Assembly: GCA_938036545.1 (NCBI GenBank)
Contig: CALHQJ010000033.1
Span: forward strand, 1 to 26,069
From: an uncultured Clostridium sp.
GTDB taxonomy: Bacteria > Bacillota > Clostridia > Lachnospirales > Lachnospiraceae
Length of the DNA stretch: 26,069 nt
Direction of reading: 5' to 3'
Part shown: positions 14,416-22,093 of the stretch, piece by piece
How the letters are laid out: the number at the start of each line of letters is the position of its first letter
Numbering within the stretch: the first letter of the stretch is position 1
Translations under genes and position numbers: made by a program
Notes under the pieces: generated by a model
Told to the model about the DNA's origin: nothing
The model's database searches: none
The model's input: only the letters and a program-made list of their open reading frames with translations

Positions 14416-15180
14416 TTACTCAAGCCCTGTAATAAACATTACCAGCGCACAAATGGCAAGAACCGTCCATCCTAAATATCTCCCTGCAATTTCCCATTCA
14501 GACGGCTCTGCGCTATCTGCATTGCGGATCTGGAATGACAGGTTCCAACGGAACAGTTCATCTGCAAACAAAATGCTGGCAATATTAAAAATGCAGATAG
14601 CCACTCCAGCAAACCATGGAAACCATTCCCCTTTATGTGTCAGTTTTGGATTGTCCAGGATTTTCAGTATAACATCAGCAGTTGGTTCCATAGGATCTAT
14701 TTCTCTGCCATTTTCATCTATCCGGATGCCATCAATGGTTACATAAAAATACTCTCCATCGTCCATACTGCCATCTTCATTGTACAGCCAATAGATATAT
14801 TCTGTTTTCAAAACACCGCCGCGAAACAGGATCTCATCTCCCTGCCGGATTTCCATACCAGTCATGTTTTCTGCCATTTCTTCATCTTCGGGAACAGCTG
14901 TGGGGTCTTCCTCTGCCGTATAGGGTCCATAGGTTTTATCACCATACTGAAACACAACGGTTTGATTATCCGACACTGTAAAACGCGCCTGCTTTCCTTT
15001 TATTTTTCCTGAATATACAATACTGCCCTGTTCTTGAATCGGAACCAGAATTGCATCCTTATATTCAAATCCAACCCGTCGGATTGTCATCTGATAGATC
15101 ACTGCAAATAACAGGGATATTGCAATCATAACCAGTATGATGCCTTTCTGATACAGATTTAAATTTTTGATTTTTTCCAT
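14416..15180 (-). CDS. Membrane protein with a large exported loop, unknown function
   Basis: 254 residues from the ATG at 15180 (AGGAGGT, 6 bases). An N-terminal helix at about 12-31 is followed by an exported domain of about 155 residues (beta-rich, acidic, with YGDKTYGPYTAEEDP and EYFYVTIDGIRIDENGRE). Two C-terminal helices (about 190-212 and 233-252) complete it. The architecture fits DUF3592-like membrane proteins, but I would not insist. The preceding in-frame GTG at 15204 lies upstream of the ribosome site and is rejected as the start. Confidence 0.72.
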   Translation of the reverse strand: MEKIKNLNLYQKGIILVMIAISLLFAVIYQMTIRRVGFEYKDAILVPIQEQGSIVYSGKIKGKQARFTVSDNQTVVFQYGDKTYGPYTAEEDPTAVPEDEEMAENMTGMEIRQGDEILFRGGVLKTEYIYWLYNEDGSMDDGEYFYVTIDGIRIDENGREIDPMEPTADVILKILDNPKLTHKGEWFPWFAGVAICIFNIASILFADELFRWNLSFQIRNADSAEPSEWEIAGRYLGWTVLAICALVMFITGLE

Positions 15181-15250
15181 GGTTCCACCTCCTGCCAATT
15201 CCACATGCTAATCCCTATGCTTGCATAACCAATTATTCCGACTTCTTTTT

Positions 15251-15577
15251 TTATTTCCTGTCGCAAAACCAGCTTATCAAAGCGCCGATGCATACTCCCA
15301 CAAAGGAAACTACCAGATACCAAATGGAATGGATCAGCGCTGATTCATTATAATAAATAAAAACAGATGGAATAAACAAAATAGCTGTCAAAACCGGATA
15401 CAAATACCTGATTTTTCCCTTTCCTGCAGTTCCCATAATCAGCGCCAGAATAAATGTTGCAGCCAGGATTGAAAGCACCATCCCAATTGCGCCAATCGGC
15501 TCTGCCATCAGAGGAAATACGTAAAACATAAATAATTGTGCGATTATAATTAAAATTTCTTTCCTGTACTTATTCAT
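15251..15577 (-). CDS. Four-helix small membrane protein
   Basis: 108 residues, almost entirely hydrophobic, with predicted helices near 8-25, 29-47, 58-74 and 83-103, and a short basic end (WFCDRK). GGAGAGG lies about 6 bases before the ATG. It has no conserved polar residues that would suggest a transporter or enzyme. It lies in the co-directional run of small envelope genes; function unknown. Confidence 0.7.
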   Translation of the reverse strand: MNKYRKEILIIIAQLFMFYVFPLMAEPIGAIGMVLSILAATFILALIMGTAGKGKIRYLYPVLTAILFIPSVFIYYNESALIHSIWYLVVSFVGVCIGALISWFCDRK

Positions 15578-15614
15578 CTTCTGCCTCTCCTATTCCTATA
15601 TTTTATATAGCCAT

Positions 15615-16235
15615 TTATTCTCCAGATTCTTTATCAGAAAAGGTTACCGTAACAGCCTGCACCAAATCCATTTTCCGAAAAACAGAAGGATTTCCGTAAT
15701 CTCGAACCTGATAGCTTCTCATGTTTGTTCCGCTGTCATACACTCTCAATGCAATGGGGATTTCTTTGTTCAACTCTATCTGTTGAAATTCATTTAAAAA
15801 GCACTTTGTTTCTGCAGCCGGTTCTTCCTCCAGTCGGATTTCTTTGCTGGTAAAGTGCCCCTGGCCGGCACCGTTAATATAAAAATCAATCCTGTAATTC
15901 TCCTTTAGTTCTATGGCAATGGTTCCAGATACTTTCTGCTCCGGCTCCCTGTCTATCCCCAGAGACATTGCGCCGTTCCCAATCCGTTCCCATGTATCTG
16001 CACCCGTAAGACAATATACGTTTACTTCTATAGAATCAGCATTAATCGGAGCTAAAAATGAAATCAGTTTTGAAGTATCTCCCATTCCAAATGAATCCAA
16101 TATATTTTGTTCACCTTCTGATAACTCGTACGGCGCTATTCCCTCTTCTGTTCCTATGTTACCTGATGTTTCTTTTCTGGAACATCCACTGGAAAGCAAT
16201 AGCATAAAAGCAAAAACTATCAAATATTTTTTCAT
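15615..16235 (-). CDS. Lipoprotein, unknown function
   Basis: 206 residues from the ATG at 16235 (GAGGAG, 9 bases upstream); an ATG three codons earlier abuts the ribosome site and is rejected. The signal peptide ends in lipobox LSSGC (C18). The mature part is beta-rich (VNVYCLTGADTWERIGNG, GTIAIELKENYRIDFYING, ELNKEIPIALRVYDSGTN) and ends with AVTVTFSDKESGE. It is predicted to be an extracytoplasmic ligand-binding or structural domain. No family is recognised with confidence. Expressed with the two flanking small membrane protein genes, judging by spacing. Confidence 0.72.
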   Translation of the reverse strand: MKKYLIVFAFMLLLSSGCSRKETSGNIGTEEGIAPYELSEGEQNILDSFGMGDTSKLISFLAPINADSIEVNVYCLTGADTWERIGNGAMSLGIDREPEQKVSGTIAIELKENYRIDFYINGAGQGHFTSKEIRLEEEPAAETKCFLNEFQQIELNKEIPIALRVYDSGTNMRSYQVRDYGNPSVFRKMDLVQAVTVTFSDKESGE

Positions 16236-16256
16236 TTGTTCCATCTCCTCATAAAA

Positions 16257-16514
16257 TCAAGTGAATACAACGTGCTGAAACATAAGAACTGCATTTCCGC
16301 CAAGCATAATGGCTGCAAATATTATAAATACTGTATATGTAACCTTTACAGCCCTGGAATCTGTGTTTTTGATTCCAATCGCCAAATAAACAATCCATAC
16401 CGCATAAGCTGCAAAAACAAGTCCACTGTTGGGAATCAGCACTGCCAGTAGGAATAACAGGTTTACCATCCTCATTCCTTTCTCTGAGTAAAGCTTTTCT
16501 TTAAGTTCTTTCAT
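16257..16514 (-). CDS. Small membrane protein (85 aa)
   Basis: 85 residues. An amphipathic start (MKELKEKLYSEKGMRM) is followed by two hydrophobic helices (about 17-48 and 57-82, the first long enough for a hairpin). GGAGGG stands 10 bases before the ATG. It ends 21 bases before the lipoprotein start downstream. Function unknown; it is the kind of protein that often accompanies an exported partner. Confidence 0.68.
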   Translation of the reverse strand: MKELKEKLYSEKGMRMVNLLFLLAVLIPNSGLVFAAYAVWIVYLAIGIKNTDSRAVKVTYTVFIIFAAIMLGGNAVLMFQHVVFT

Positions 16515-16569
16515 CTATATTAGTCCCTCCATCCTCTTTTCCTAAATCCTCTCTTCTCTATCTTTTACC

Positions 16570-17307
16570 TCAGAAATTCACTTTTTCTTCGATATAACTG
16601 CCTTCCCTGTAAACCTCTGCCCCTACGTAATACGTTCCGCACGGCAGCTTGGACATATATTGGCGGTATTCCTTTAAGTTTTCTTCATAGGGCTTTTCTT
16701 CTGGAAACAGGTTTACCTCTTCTCCGTTTTCGTCATATACGTCAATTCGGTCCAGCCGAAGGTCTTCCGGTACGTCCAGTGAAAAATCTTCTGCCCACGT
16801 GATAACGGGAAGATTTTCTCTTTCCTCTGGCCCCAGATTTCGAAGGCGTGGGCCTGTATCTGCTGCAAAACTGTCTGCTTCCTCAACATAGCCGTATGAA
16901 TAAACTGTCATCTGATACAGCCTGTAATATTCTCCTCCCTGTTTTACCCTGACCTCACTCTGATTTTCTCTGTATTCCACAGAAGCAGAAGCGGACAAAT
17001 CCACCTCTGCTTCTGCTTTCACTTCCATCTTATAAATATACAGTCCCATAGGAGCTCCATGAGTCTTTCGATAATACCGGACAGTTACCGTATCCCCTAT
17101 CTCTACAGTTGGGGTATCCGGCCACTTTACTGCAACAGCCTGAGCCTGAACGCCAGGTTCTGTGGATTGAAGAGTAAAGCAGGTATCTGTCAGTTGGGTA
17201 ATCGTCCCTGTAAATGTTCCTGGAAAGCAGAAGCCTGACAAAATAAGGATAAACACTGCCAAAACTATGGTTATCAGTATTCCGTAACACCAATTTTTCG
17301 CTTTCAT
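16570..17307 (-). CDS. Membrane-anchored exported protein with an OB/DUF3221-like domain
   Basis: 245 residues from the ATG at 17307, which has AAGGAGAG just upstream. A single anchor helix (about 9-29) is followed by a small beta domain at 30-90 (GTITQLTDTCFTLQS..., IGDTVTVRYYRKTHG) reminiscent of the DUF3221-like domain in the lipoprotein at 13725-14357. A second acidic domain follows, with a fluctuating strand pattern (FSLDVPEDLRLDRIDVYDEN) and a closing CGTYYVGAEVYREGSYIEEK. Exported; function unknown. It starts 28 bases after the amidase stop, so it is probably in the same transcript. Confidence 0.72.
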   Translation of the reverse strand: MKAKNWCYGILITIVLAVFILILSGFCFPGTFTGTITQLTDTCFTLQSTEPGVQAQAVAVKWPDTPTVEIGDTVTVRYYRKTHGAPMGLYIYKMEVKAEAEVDLSASASVEYRENQSEVRVKQGGEYYRLYQMTVYSYGYVEEADSFAADTGPRLRNLGPEERENLPVITWAEDFSLDVPEDLRLDRIDVYDENGEEVNLFPEEKPYEENLKEYRQYMSKLPCGTYYVGAEVYREGSYIEEKVNF

Positions 17308-17335
17308 TCTACTCTCCTTTCCGAGTCCTGCGCTC

Positions 17336-18121
17336 TTACATCTCACTCTCTACATCTTTTAAAAACTGCTTCCATGCATCTTCATGATCCACAAAGTATT
17401 TTGGACACGCTTTTCCATTAATATCGTAATGGCGGATAATGTCTTTTTGTGGATTTAATTTCAGTTCTCTGCATAACCATGCTGTCAGCTTTACCATAGA
17501 ATCATAGGTTGCCTGTTCATATTTTCCGGTTTCATCTGGATGGCAGCTCTCAATGGCAATGGTGTCGCTGTTGCGGTTGTTAGAAGCGTATGCCATCTCG
17601 CTGACCGGAATGGCCTGAATCACTTCCCCCTCCAAACCTACGATAAAGTGTGCGCTGGCCGACGTGCCGTTGTCCTTCTGATCTGCCAAATTATCAAAAT
17701 AGTCTCGATTCTGTTTAGCTGTTGATCCAGGGTTTGCTACATAATGTATCACGATTCCATTGATTTCCTTTAAGCTGACTGCCGGTCTGGAATAAATATT
17801 TTTCCGGATAAAGTCCTGTTCTACCCAGGAGGGCGCTTCTATGGCTTTTAGATCGATTTCCTTGCCTGTCTTGGGCTTTCCCCATATAAACCATCCAATC
17901 CCTACTCCGATTCCTATAAAGATCAGCAATACAATCAGCCAAATCAACGTCAGGACTGCCAGACTGCCTCCCTCGGAGTGCCTGGAAGATCTTCTGTTTC
18001 TCTTACTTCTTCTCCTGCTTTGGTCTTCCTCCCATCCAGGTTCTCTCCTGACATCTCTTCCCAGCTCTATTTCCCTGTTTCTCTCTCTTCTGATTTCCTG
18101 CCTTGTCACCTGCTGCCGCAT
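17336..18121 (-). CDS. Membrane-anchored N-acetylmuramoyl-L-alanine amidase (Amidase_2/PGRP)
   Basis: 261 residues. It is predicted to cleave the bond between N-acetylmuramic acid and L-alanine of peptidoglycan on the outer face of the membrane. Zn ligands fit H126 (GIVIHYVAN), H231 (IIRHYDING) and C239 (GKACPKYF). Supporting catalytic positions are in SAHFIVG and TIAIESCH. A cytosolic tail of about 52 residues, with more than a dozen Arg residues, precedes one membrane helix (about 54-80). This is a signal anchor, not a cleaved signal. GGGGAG precedes the ATG by 7 bases. It is the first gene of the minus-strand array and has a good promoter (18143-18171). Confidence 0.9.
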   Translation of the reverse strand: MRQQVTRQEIRRERNREIELGRDVRREPGWEEDQSRRRSKRNRRSSRHSEGGSLAVLTLIWLIVLLIFIGIGVGIGWFIWGKPKTGKEIDLKAIEAPSWVEQDFIRKNIYSRPAVSLKEINGIVIHYVANPGSTAKQNRDYFDNLADQKDNGTSASAHFIVGLEGEVIQAIPVSEMAYASNNRNSDTIAIESCHPDETGKYEQATYDSMVKLTAWLCRELKLNPQKDIIRHYDINGKACPKYFVDHEDAWKQFLKDVESEM

Positions 18122-18142
18122 CTTGTCACTCCCCTTTATTTT

Positions 18143-18171
18143 AGTTTAAAGCACACCATAATTGAAGTCAA
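18143..18171 (-). promoter_or_regulatory. Promoter for the amidase gene
   Basis: On the minus strand, TTGACT (18166-18171) and TAAACT (18143-18148) are separated by 17 bases. They lie about 22 bases upstream of the start codon, so the leader would be short. This is a close match to a housekeeping promoter. Confidence 0.6.
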
Positions 18172-18260
18172 ATTAAGTTTTCCTTACTTTATTCTTGCAA
18201 CGCATTAACTTTCTAATTTTCATTATCTATCTCATTAAAAATTCTAATAAATATTTTGTA

Positions 18261-18290
18261 TTGAAAATTGCTGGTAATATATGTTACACT
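18261..18290 (+). promoter_or_regulatory. Extended -10 promoter for the PurF-like gene, with an overlapping inverted repeat
   Basis: TTGAAA (18261-18266), an 18-base spacer, then TGT-TACACT (18282-18290), an extended -10 arrangement. The inverted repeat ACACTT-AA-AAGTGT (18286-18299) overlaps the -10 box and the expected start point. It would be well placed as an operator. The rest of 18122-18332 shows no gene. Confidence 0.5.
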
Positions 18291-18332
18291 TAAAAGTGTT
18301 TTGTTTTTTAATAACGAAAGGAGCTTATTGCA

Positions 18333-19748
18333 ATGGGCGGAATCTTTGGTGTTGTATCGAAATCAAGTTGTGTCATGGATTTATTCTTTGGCACGGACTA
18401 TCATTCTCACCTGGGAACTCGTAGAGGCGGTATGGCCGTATACGGTCCCGATGGTTTCCAACGTTCAATTCACAATATTGAAAACTCTCCGTTCCGTACA
18501 AAATTTGAACGGGATGTAGATGAGCTGGAGGGCAATCTGGGAATCGGATCGATTTCCGATACAGATCCGCAGCCTCTTTTAATCCAGTCTCACCTGGGCA
18601 GCTATGCCATCGCTACGGTTGGCAAGATTAATAACGAAGAGGAACTGGTACGAAAAGCCTATGACAACGGTCATATTCACTTTTTAGAAATGAGCGGCGG
18701 ACGTATTAACAGCAGCGAGCTGGTGGCTTCCATTATCAATCAGCGGGAAAGCCTGGTAGATGGACTTCTCTATGCACAGGAAATTATTGACGGTTCCATG
18801 AGTATCCTGCTTCTGACTCCAGAAGGAATTTATGCTTCCAGAGATCGGCTGGGGCGCACCTCTCTCAGCATTGGAAAAAAGGACGACGGCTTCTGCGTTT
18901 CCTTTGAAAGCTTTGCCTATATCAATTTGGGATACACCGATTATTCAGAATTAGGCCCTGGGGAAATCGTCTTAATTACCCCAGAACATATTCAGTGTTT
19001 AAGCAAGCCCCGTCAGGAAATGAAAATCTGTTCCTTCCTTTGGGTTTATTACGGCTATCCTACCTCTACCTATGAAGGCATCAATGTAGAGCAGATGCGG
19101 TACAACTGCGGACGTCTGCTGGCTCAGAGAGATCGGGATGATTCGGTACGGCCTGACAGTGTTGCCGGCGTTCCAGATTCCGGTATTGCCCACGCCATTG
19201 GATATGCCAATGAGTCCGGTATTCCGTTTTCCAGACCTTTTATTAAATATACCCCTACTTGGCCCAGATCCTTTATGCCTCAAAACCAGAGACAAAGAAA
19301 TCTGATTGCCAAAATGAAGCTGATTCCTGTAGACGCTTTAATTCGAAACCGCAGCCTGCTGCTGATTGACGATTCCATCGTCCGCGGTACTCAGCTCAGC
19401 GAAACTACCGAATTTTTATACCAGAGCGGCGCAAAGGAAGTCCATATTCGTCCGGCCTGCCCTCCTCTGCTCTTTGGCTGTAAATACTTAAACTTCTCTC
19501 GTTCCAATTCCGAACTGGATCTAATTACCAGAAGAATCATTCAGGAACGGGAAGGCGACAATGTATCTCCCGAACTTCTGGCTGACTACGCAGATCCAGA
19601 CAGCGAAAACTATGCAGCCATGGTAGAAGAAATCCGGAAACGGCTAAACTTTACTACCTTGCGATTCCACCGGCTTGACGATTTGGTTAAATCCATTGGA
19701 TTATCTCCCTGCAAGCTTTGTACCTATTGCTGGAGTGGAAAGGAATAA
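18333..19748 (+). CDS. PurF-like amidophosphoribosyltransferase lacking the glutaminase nucleophile
   Basis: 471 residues, the length and layout of PurF: an N-terminal Ntn glutaminase-like domain (1-230) and a phosphoribosyltransferase domain (about 250-400). PurF makes 5-phosphoribosylamine from PRPP and glutamine. The PRPP loop LLLIDDSIVRGTQ (about 342-354) is intact. Cysteines at the cluster positions of the Bacillus-type [4Fe-4S] enzyme are kept (C233, C376 or C383, C460, C463). The start reads MGGIFGV instead of MCGIVG: the catalytic Cys2 is Gly. Other glutamine-site residues also differ: S73 (GIGSIS) replaces the usual Arg, V96-G-K replaces NGN, and N126/S127 replace the Asp. It should therefore not use glutamine; it may use ammonia or do something else. 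AAAGGAG precedes the ATG by 9 bases. This is a recurring Clostridia variant rather than a broken gene. Confidence 0.85.
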   Translation: MGGIFGVVSKSSCVMDLFFGTDYHSHLGTRRGGMAVYGPDGFQRSIHNIENSPFRTKFERDVDELEGNLGIGSISDTDPQPLLIQSHLGSYAIATVGKINNEEELVRKAYDNGHIHFLEMSGGRINSSELVASIINQRESLVDGLLYAQEIIDGSMSILLLTPEGIYASRDRLGRTSLSIGKKDDGFCVSFESFAYINLGYTDYSELGPGEIVLITPEHIQCLSKPRQEMKICSFLWVYYGYPTSTYEGINVEQMRYNCGRLLAQRDRDDSVRPDSVAGVPDSGIAHAIGYANESGIPFSRPFIKYTPTWPRSFMPQNQRQRNLIAKMKLIPVDALIRNRSLLLIDDSIVRGTQLSETTEFLYQSGAKEVHIRPACPPLLFGCKYLNFSRSNSELDLITRRIIQEREGDNVSPELLADYADPDSENYAAMVEEIRKRLNFTTLRFHRLDDLVKSIGLSPCKLCTYCWSGKE

Positions 19749-19756
19749 AGGTGTCT

Positions 19757-20782
19757 ATGTACAGTTTTAATAATGATTACAGCGAGGGCGCTCATCCCCG
19801 CATTTTGGAAGCCATCACAAAGGCAAATTTAGAGCAGAATAATGGATATAGTCTGGATTCTCACACGGCTCACGCCATTGAACTCATTCACAAAGAAATC
19901 CAAAATCATGCTGCTGATGTCCACATTATCCCAGGAGGAACCCAGACTAACCTTCTGGTAATTGGTTCTTCCTTAAGACCTCATCAGGCAGTCATTGCAG
20001 CGGAAACCGGACATATTAATGTTCACGAAACCGGAGCCATTGAAGCCACTGGTCACAAAGTCCTGGCTATGGCGTCCAAAGACGGCAAGCTGACTCCTGA
20101 ACTGGTAAAAAATGCGTTAGATGCCCATACCGATGAACACATGGTTCAGCCAAAAATGGTATACATCTCCAACACCACCGAAATCGGCACACAGTATACC
20201 TTAGAGGAACTAACGGCTTTATCCCAGTTCTGCAAAGATCATGGACTTTATCTGTTTATGGACGGCGCCCGTATGGGATCTGCCCTTACCAGCCCTGCCA
20301 ACGATTTAACCCTGGCCCATATTGCCAGCTTAACGGATATATTCTATATTGGCGGCACGAAAAACGGAGCTCTGTGCGGCGAGGCCCTCGTCATTATGAA
20401 TCCTGCCTTAAAAGAGGACTTCCGCTTCTGCATCAAGCAGAGAGGAGCCCTATTTGCCAAAGGCTTTTTGCTTGGAATCCAATTTGAAGAATTGTTTACT
20501 GACAGCCTATTCTACCAATTGGCTTCTCATGCCAACAACATGGCTGCCATTCTCCGTCAGGGCATTACAGAATGTGGATACCCATTTGATTCGGATTCTG
20601 TCAGCAATCAGCTGTTCCCCATTCTTCCTGACACTCTGATTGAGGAACTAGCAAAGGAATTCCTGTTCTCTGTACAGAAAAAGGCTGACGACTCCCACTC
20701 TGTCATCCGTCTGGTAACCTCCTGGGCCACCAGAGAAGAGGAAACCCATCGCTTTGTCAGACTGTTAAAAAGCCTGTCCTGA
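19757..20782 (+). CDS. L-threonine aldolase-type PLP enzyme
   Basis: 341 residues, fold type I PLP enzyme of the low-specificity threonine aldolase/beta-eliminating lyase family, usually 330-350 residues. The Schiff-base lysine is K202 in FYIGGTKNGAL. Upstream motifs include GGTQTNLLVIGSSL, ETGHINVHETGAIE (PLP ring stacking and substrate histidine region) and the aspartate strand FMDGARMGSAL. It cleaves L-threonine or allo-threonine to glycine and acetaldehyde, or may act on another beta-hydroxy amino acid. It starts 8 bases after the PurF-like stop, with AAAGG 5 bases before the ATG; an upstream ATG at 19718 lies inside purF-like. Two-gene operon ending at a bidirectional terminator. Confidence 0.92.
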   Translation: MYSFNNDYSEGAHPRILEAITKANLEQNNGYSLDSHTAHAIELIHKEIQNHAADVHIIPGGTQTNLLVIGSSLRPHQAVIAAETGHINVHETGAIEATGHKVLAMASKDGKLTPELVKNALDAHTDEHMVQPKMVYISNTTEIGTQYTLEELTALSQFCKDHGLYLFMDGARMGSALTSPANDLTLAHIASLTDIFYIGGTKNGALCGEALVIMNPALKEDFRFCIKQRGALFAKGFLLGIQFEELFTDSLFYQLASHANNMAAILRQGITECGYPFDSDSVSNQLFPILPDTLIEELAKEFLFSVQKKADDSHSVIRLVTSWATREEETHRFVRLLKSLS

Positions 20783-20810
20783 TCCAGGATAGAAAACCAT
20801 AACATACAAA

Positions 20811-20855
20811 AAAGCCGGCGCAGCATGAGAATTTTCTCACCTTGCGCCGGTTTTC
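20811..20855. terminator. Bidirectional terminator between convergent genes
   Basis: An A-run, then the GC-rich stem CCGGCGCA/TGCGCCGG (20815-20822/20843-20850) with an inner stem TGAGAA/TTCTCA (20826-20831/20834-20839), then TTTT. It serves the threonine aldolase operon on the plus strand and the ftsEX operon on the minus strand. Confidence 0.9.
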
Positions 20856-20858
20856 CGT

Positions 20859-21128
20859 TTAATTAATTCTTCCTTCTATCAGAGCTTTTGCCAGTTCATA
20901 GTTTTTCTTGTGGACAAATATCTCATACTCGTAGGGGTCACGGTCACCCACACTGCCAAACTGGCTGCGCACCGTACCGCCTTCATATCTGCCTGACCAT
21001 TTAGCGCTCCGGTTATGTACCTTCCAGATGTAATCCAGATTGTTGGCAGACAGCAGGTCTCGAATTCGGGCGCCTTCTGCCACGTTTCTTCCTCTGTACA
21101 CCAAGCTGCGGTTCCAAAACATAATCAT
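20859..21128 (-). CDS. DUF2007-like small protein
   Basis: 89 residues from the ATG at 21128. AAGGGAG lies 7 bases upstream and the ATG overlaps the tRNA-dihydrouridine synthase stop as ATGA. The pattern SLVYRGRNVAEGARIRDLLSANNLDYIWKV, a loop, then YEIFVHKKNYELAKALIEG is the beta-alpha-beta-beta-alpha order of DUF2007 or ACT-like domains. Their role in bacteria is not settled. Cytosolic. It is the last gene of the ftsEX operon. Confidence 0.72.
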   Translation of the reverse strand: MIMFWNRSLVYRGRNVAEGARIRDLLSANNLDYIWKVHNRSAKWSGRYEGGTVRSQFGSVGDRDPYEYEIFVHKKNYELAKALIEGRIN

Positions 21129-22093
21129 AGTTCTTCTCCCTTCCACTTTGCTTCTTCAAAAAGGGCCGCCGTATAGCACTTATATTCATCCAGCTTTTCC
21201 GTCTTTTTAATCTTCTTTTTCAGCTTTTCTCCGCCTTCAAATAAGCTGTCCATATAAGCCCACAGCTCTTTCATTTTAAAAAGTACGTTTCTGTCTCCGG
21301 ACATAATCTCTTCATATCCTGCCACAACTTCACTGTGAAAATCAATAAACCGTTTTCTGCTGTCTGCCTTTTTTGTTCCTTCCTGTACAGCTCTCAGGCC
21401 TTCTGTCAGCCCTGGATTGGCAATCAGTCCTCTGCCTAACATAATGGATTCTGCCTCTGGAAATGCCTGGCGAATCTGTCGAAACTCAGCAGTTCCAAAC
21501 ACATTGCCATTGTAGCAGACCGGACATTTGCTCTGAGCCAGTCCGTAGGCAAAGCCTGACAGCCTGGGTTCCTGCCTGTAATAATCCTCTCTGACTCTGG
21601 GGTGAATAATCAACTCCTTTAAGGGGTACCGGTTGAATATCTCCATCAGCTCTTCAAATTCGTCTTCCTCATACATTCCAAGTCTTGTCTTAACCGAGAC
21701 CTGCAAAGACGTTTTAGAAAAAACTTCTTCTAAAAACCGATCCAGTTTATCCGGTTCCCGTAAAAAACCGGCTCCCCGTCCCTTGGAAACCACAGTACCG
21801 GAAGGACAGCCCAGGTTCAGATTTACTTCCCTGTACCCCAGCTCTCCCATTTTATCTGCGCACCACAGAAAATCAGCAGCGCAGTTAGTTAAAATCTGAG
21901 GAACCACAGCCATTCCCTGATTGTGCTCCGGAAGAACGTCGTTTAATTCTCTGGATTTTAAGGTGCGGTTTTGATTCGGCACAATAAACGGGGTAATATA
22001 CTTATCCATGGGGGAAAAATACCGGTGATAGGCATTGCGGTATACGTATCCGGTAATTCCCTCCATGGGAGCCATATAAAATCTTACCGGCAT
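21125..22093 (-). CDS. tRNA-dihydrouridine synthase
   Basis: 322 residues. Flavoenzyme that reduces uridine to dihydrouridine in the D-loop or other positions of tRNA with NADPH. It has the TIM-barrel start APMEGITG (residues 8-15) and the catalytic Cys96 in NLNLGCPSGTVVSKGRGAGF. A K/R pair for FMN and tRNA binding is in VSVKTRLG, then HPR, YNGNVFG, and MLGRGLIANPGL near the FMN phosphate. The C-terminal helical domain is of normal size. The ATG overlaps the protease stop as TAATG. The family assignment is certain; the position specificity is not. Confidence 0.93.
   Translation of the reverse strand: MPVRFYMAPMEGITGYVYRNAYHRYFSPMDKYITPFIVPNQNRTLKSRELNDVLPEHNQGMAVVPQILTNCAADFLWCADKMGELGYREVNLNLGCPSGTVVSKGRGAGFLREPDKLDRFLEEVFSKTSLQVSVKTRLGMYEEDEFEELMEIFNRYPLKELIIHPRVREDYYRQEPRLSGFAYGLAQSKCPVCYNGNVFGTAEFRQIRQAFPEAESIMLGRGLIANPGLTEGLRAVQEGTKKADSRKRFIDFHSEVVAGYEEIMSGDRNVLFKMKELWAYMDSLFEGGEKLKKKIKKTEKLDEYKCYTAALFEEAKWKGEEL

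Noticed and set aside
16236..16451. Plus-strand open frame between small envelope genes
   Set aside because: It is opposite a membrane protein gene with a good start and has no ribosome site.
2076..18121. Integron-type cassette array
   Set aside because: The gene content is suggestive, but no integrase is present, only two similar palindromes were found, and they lack the paired core sites of attC.
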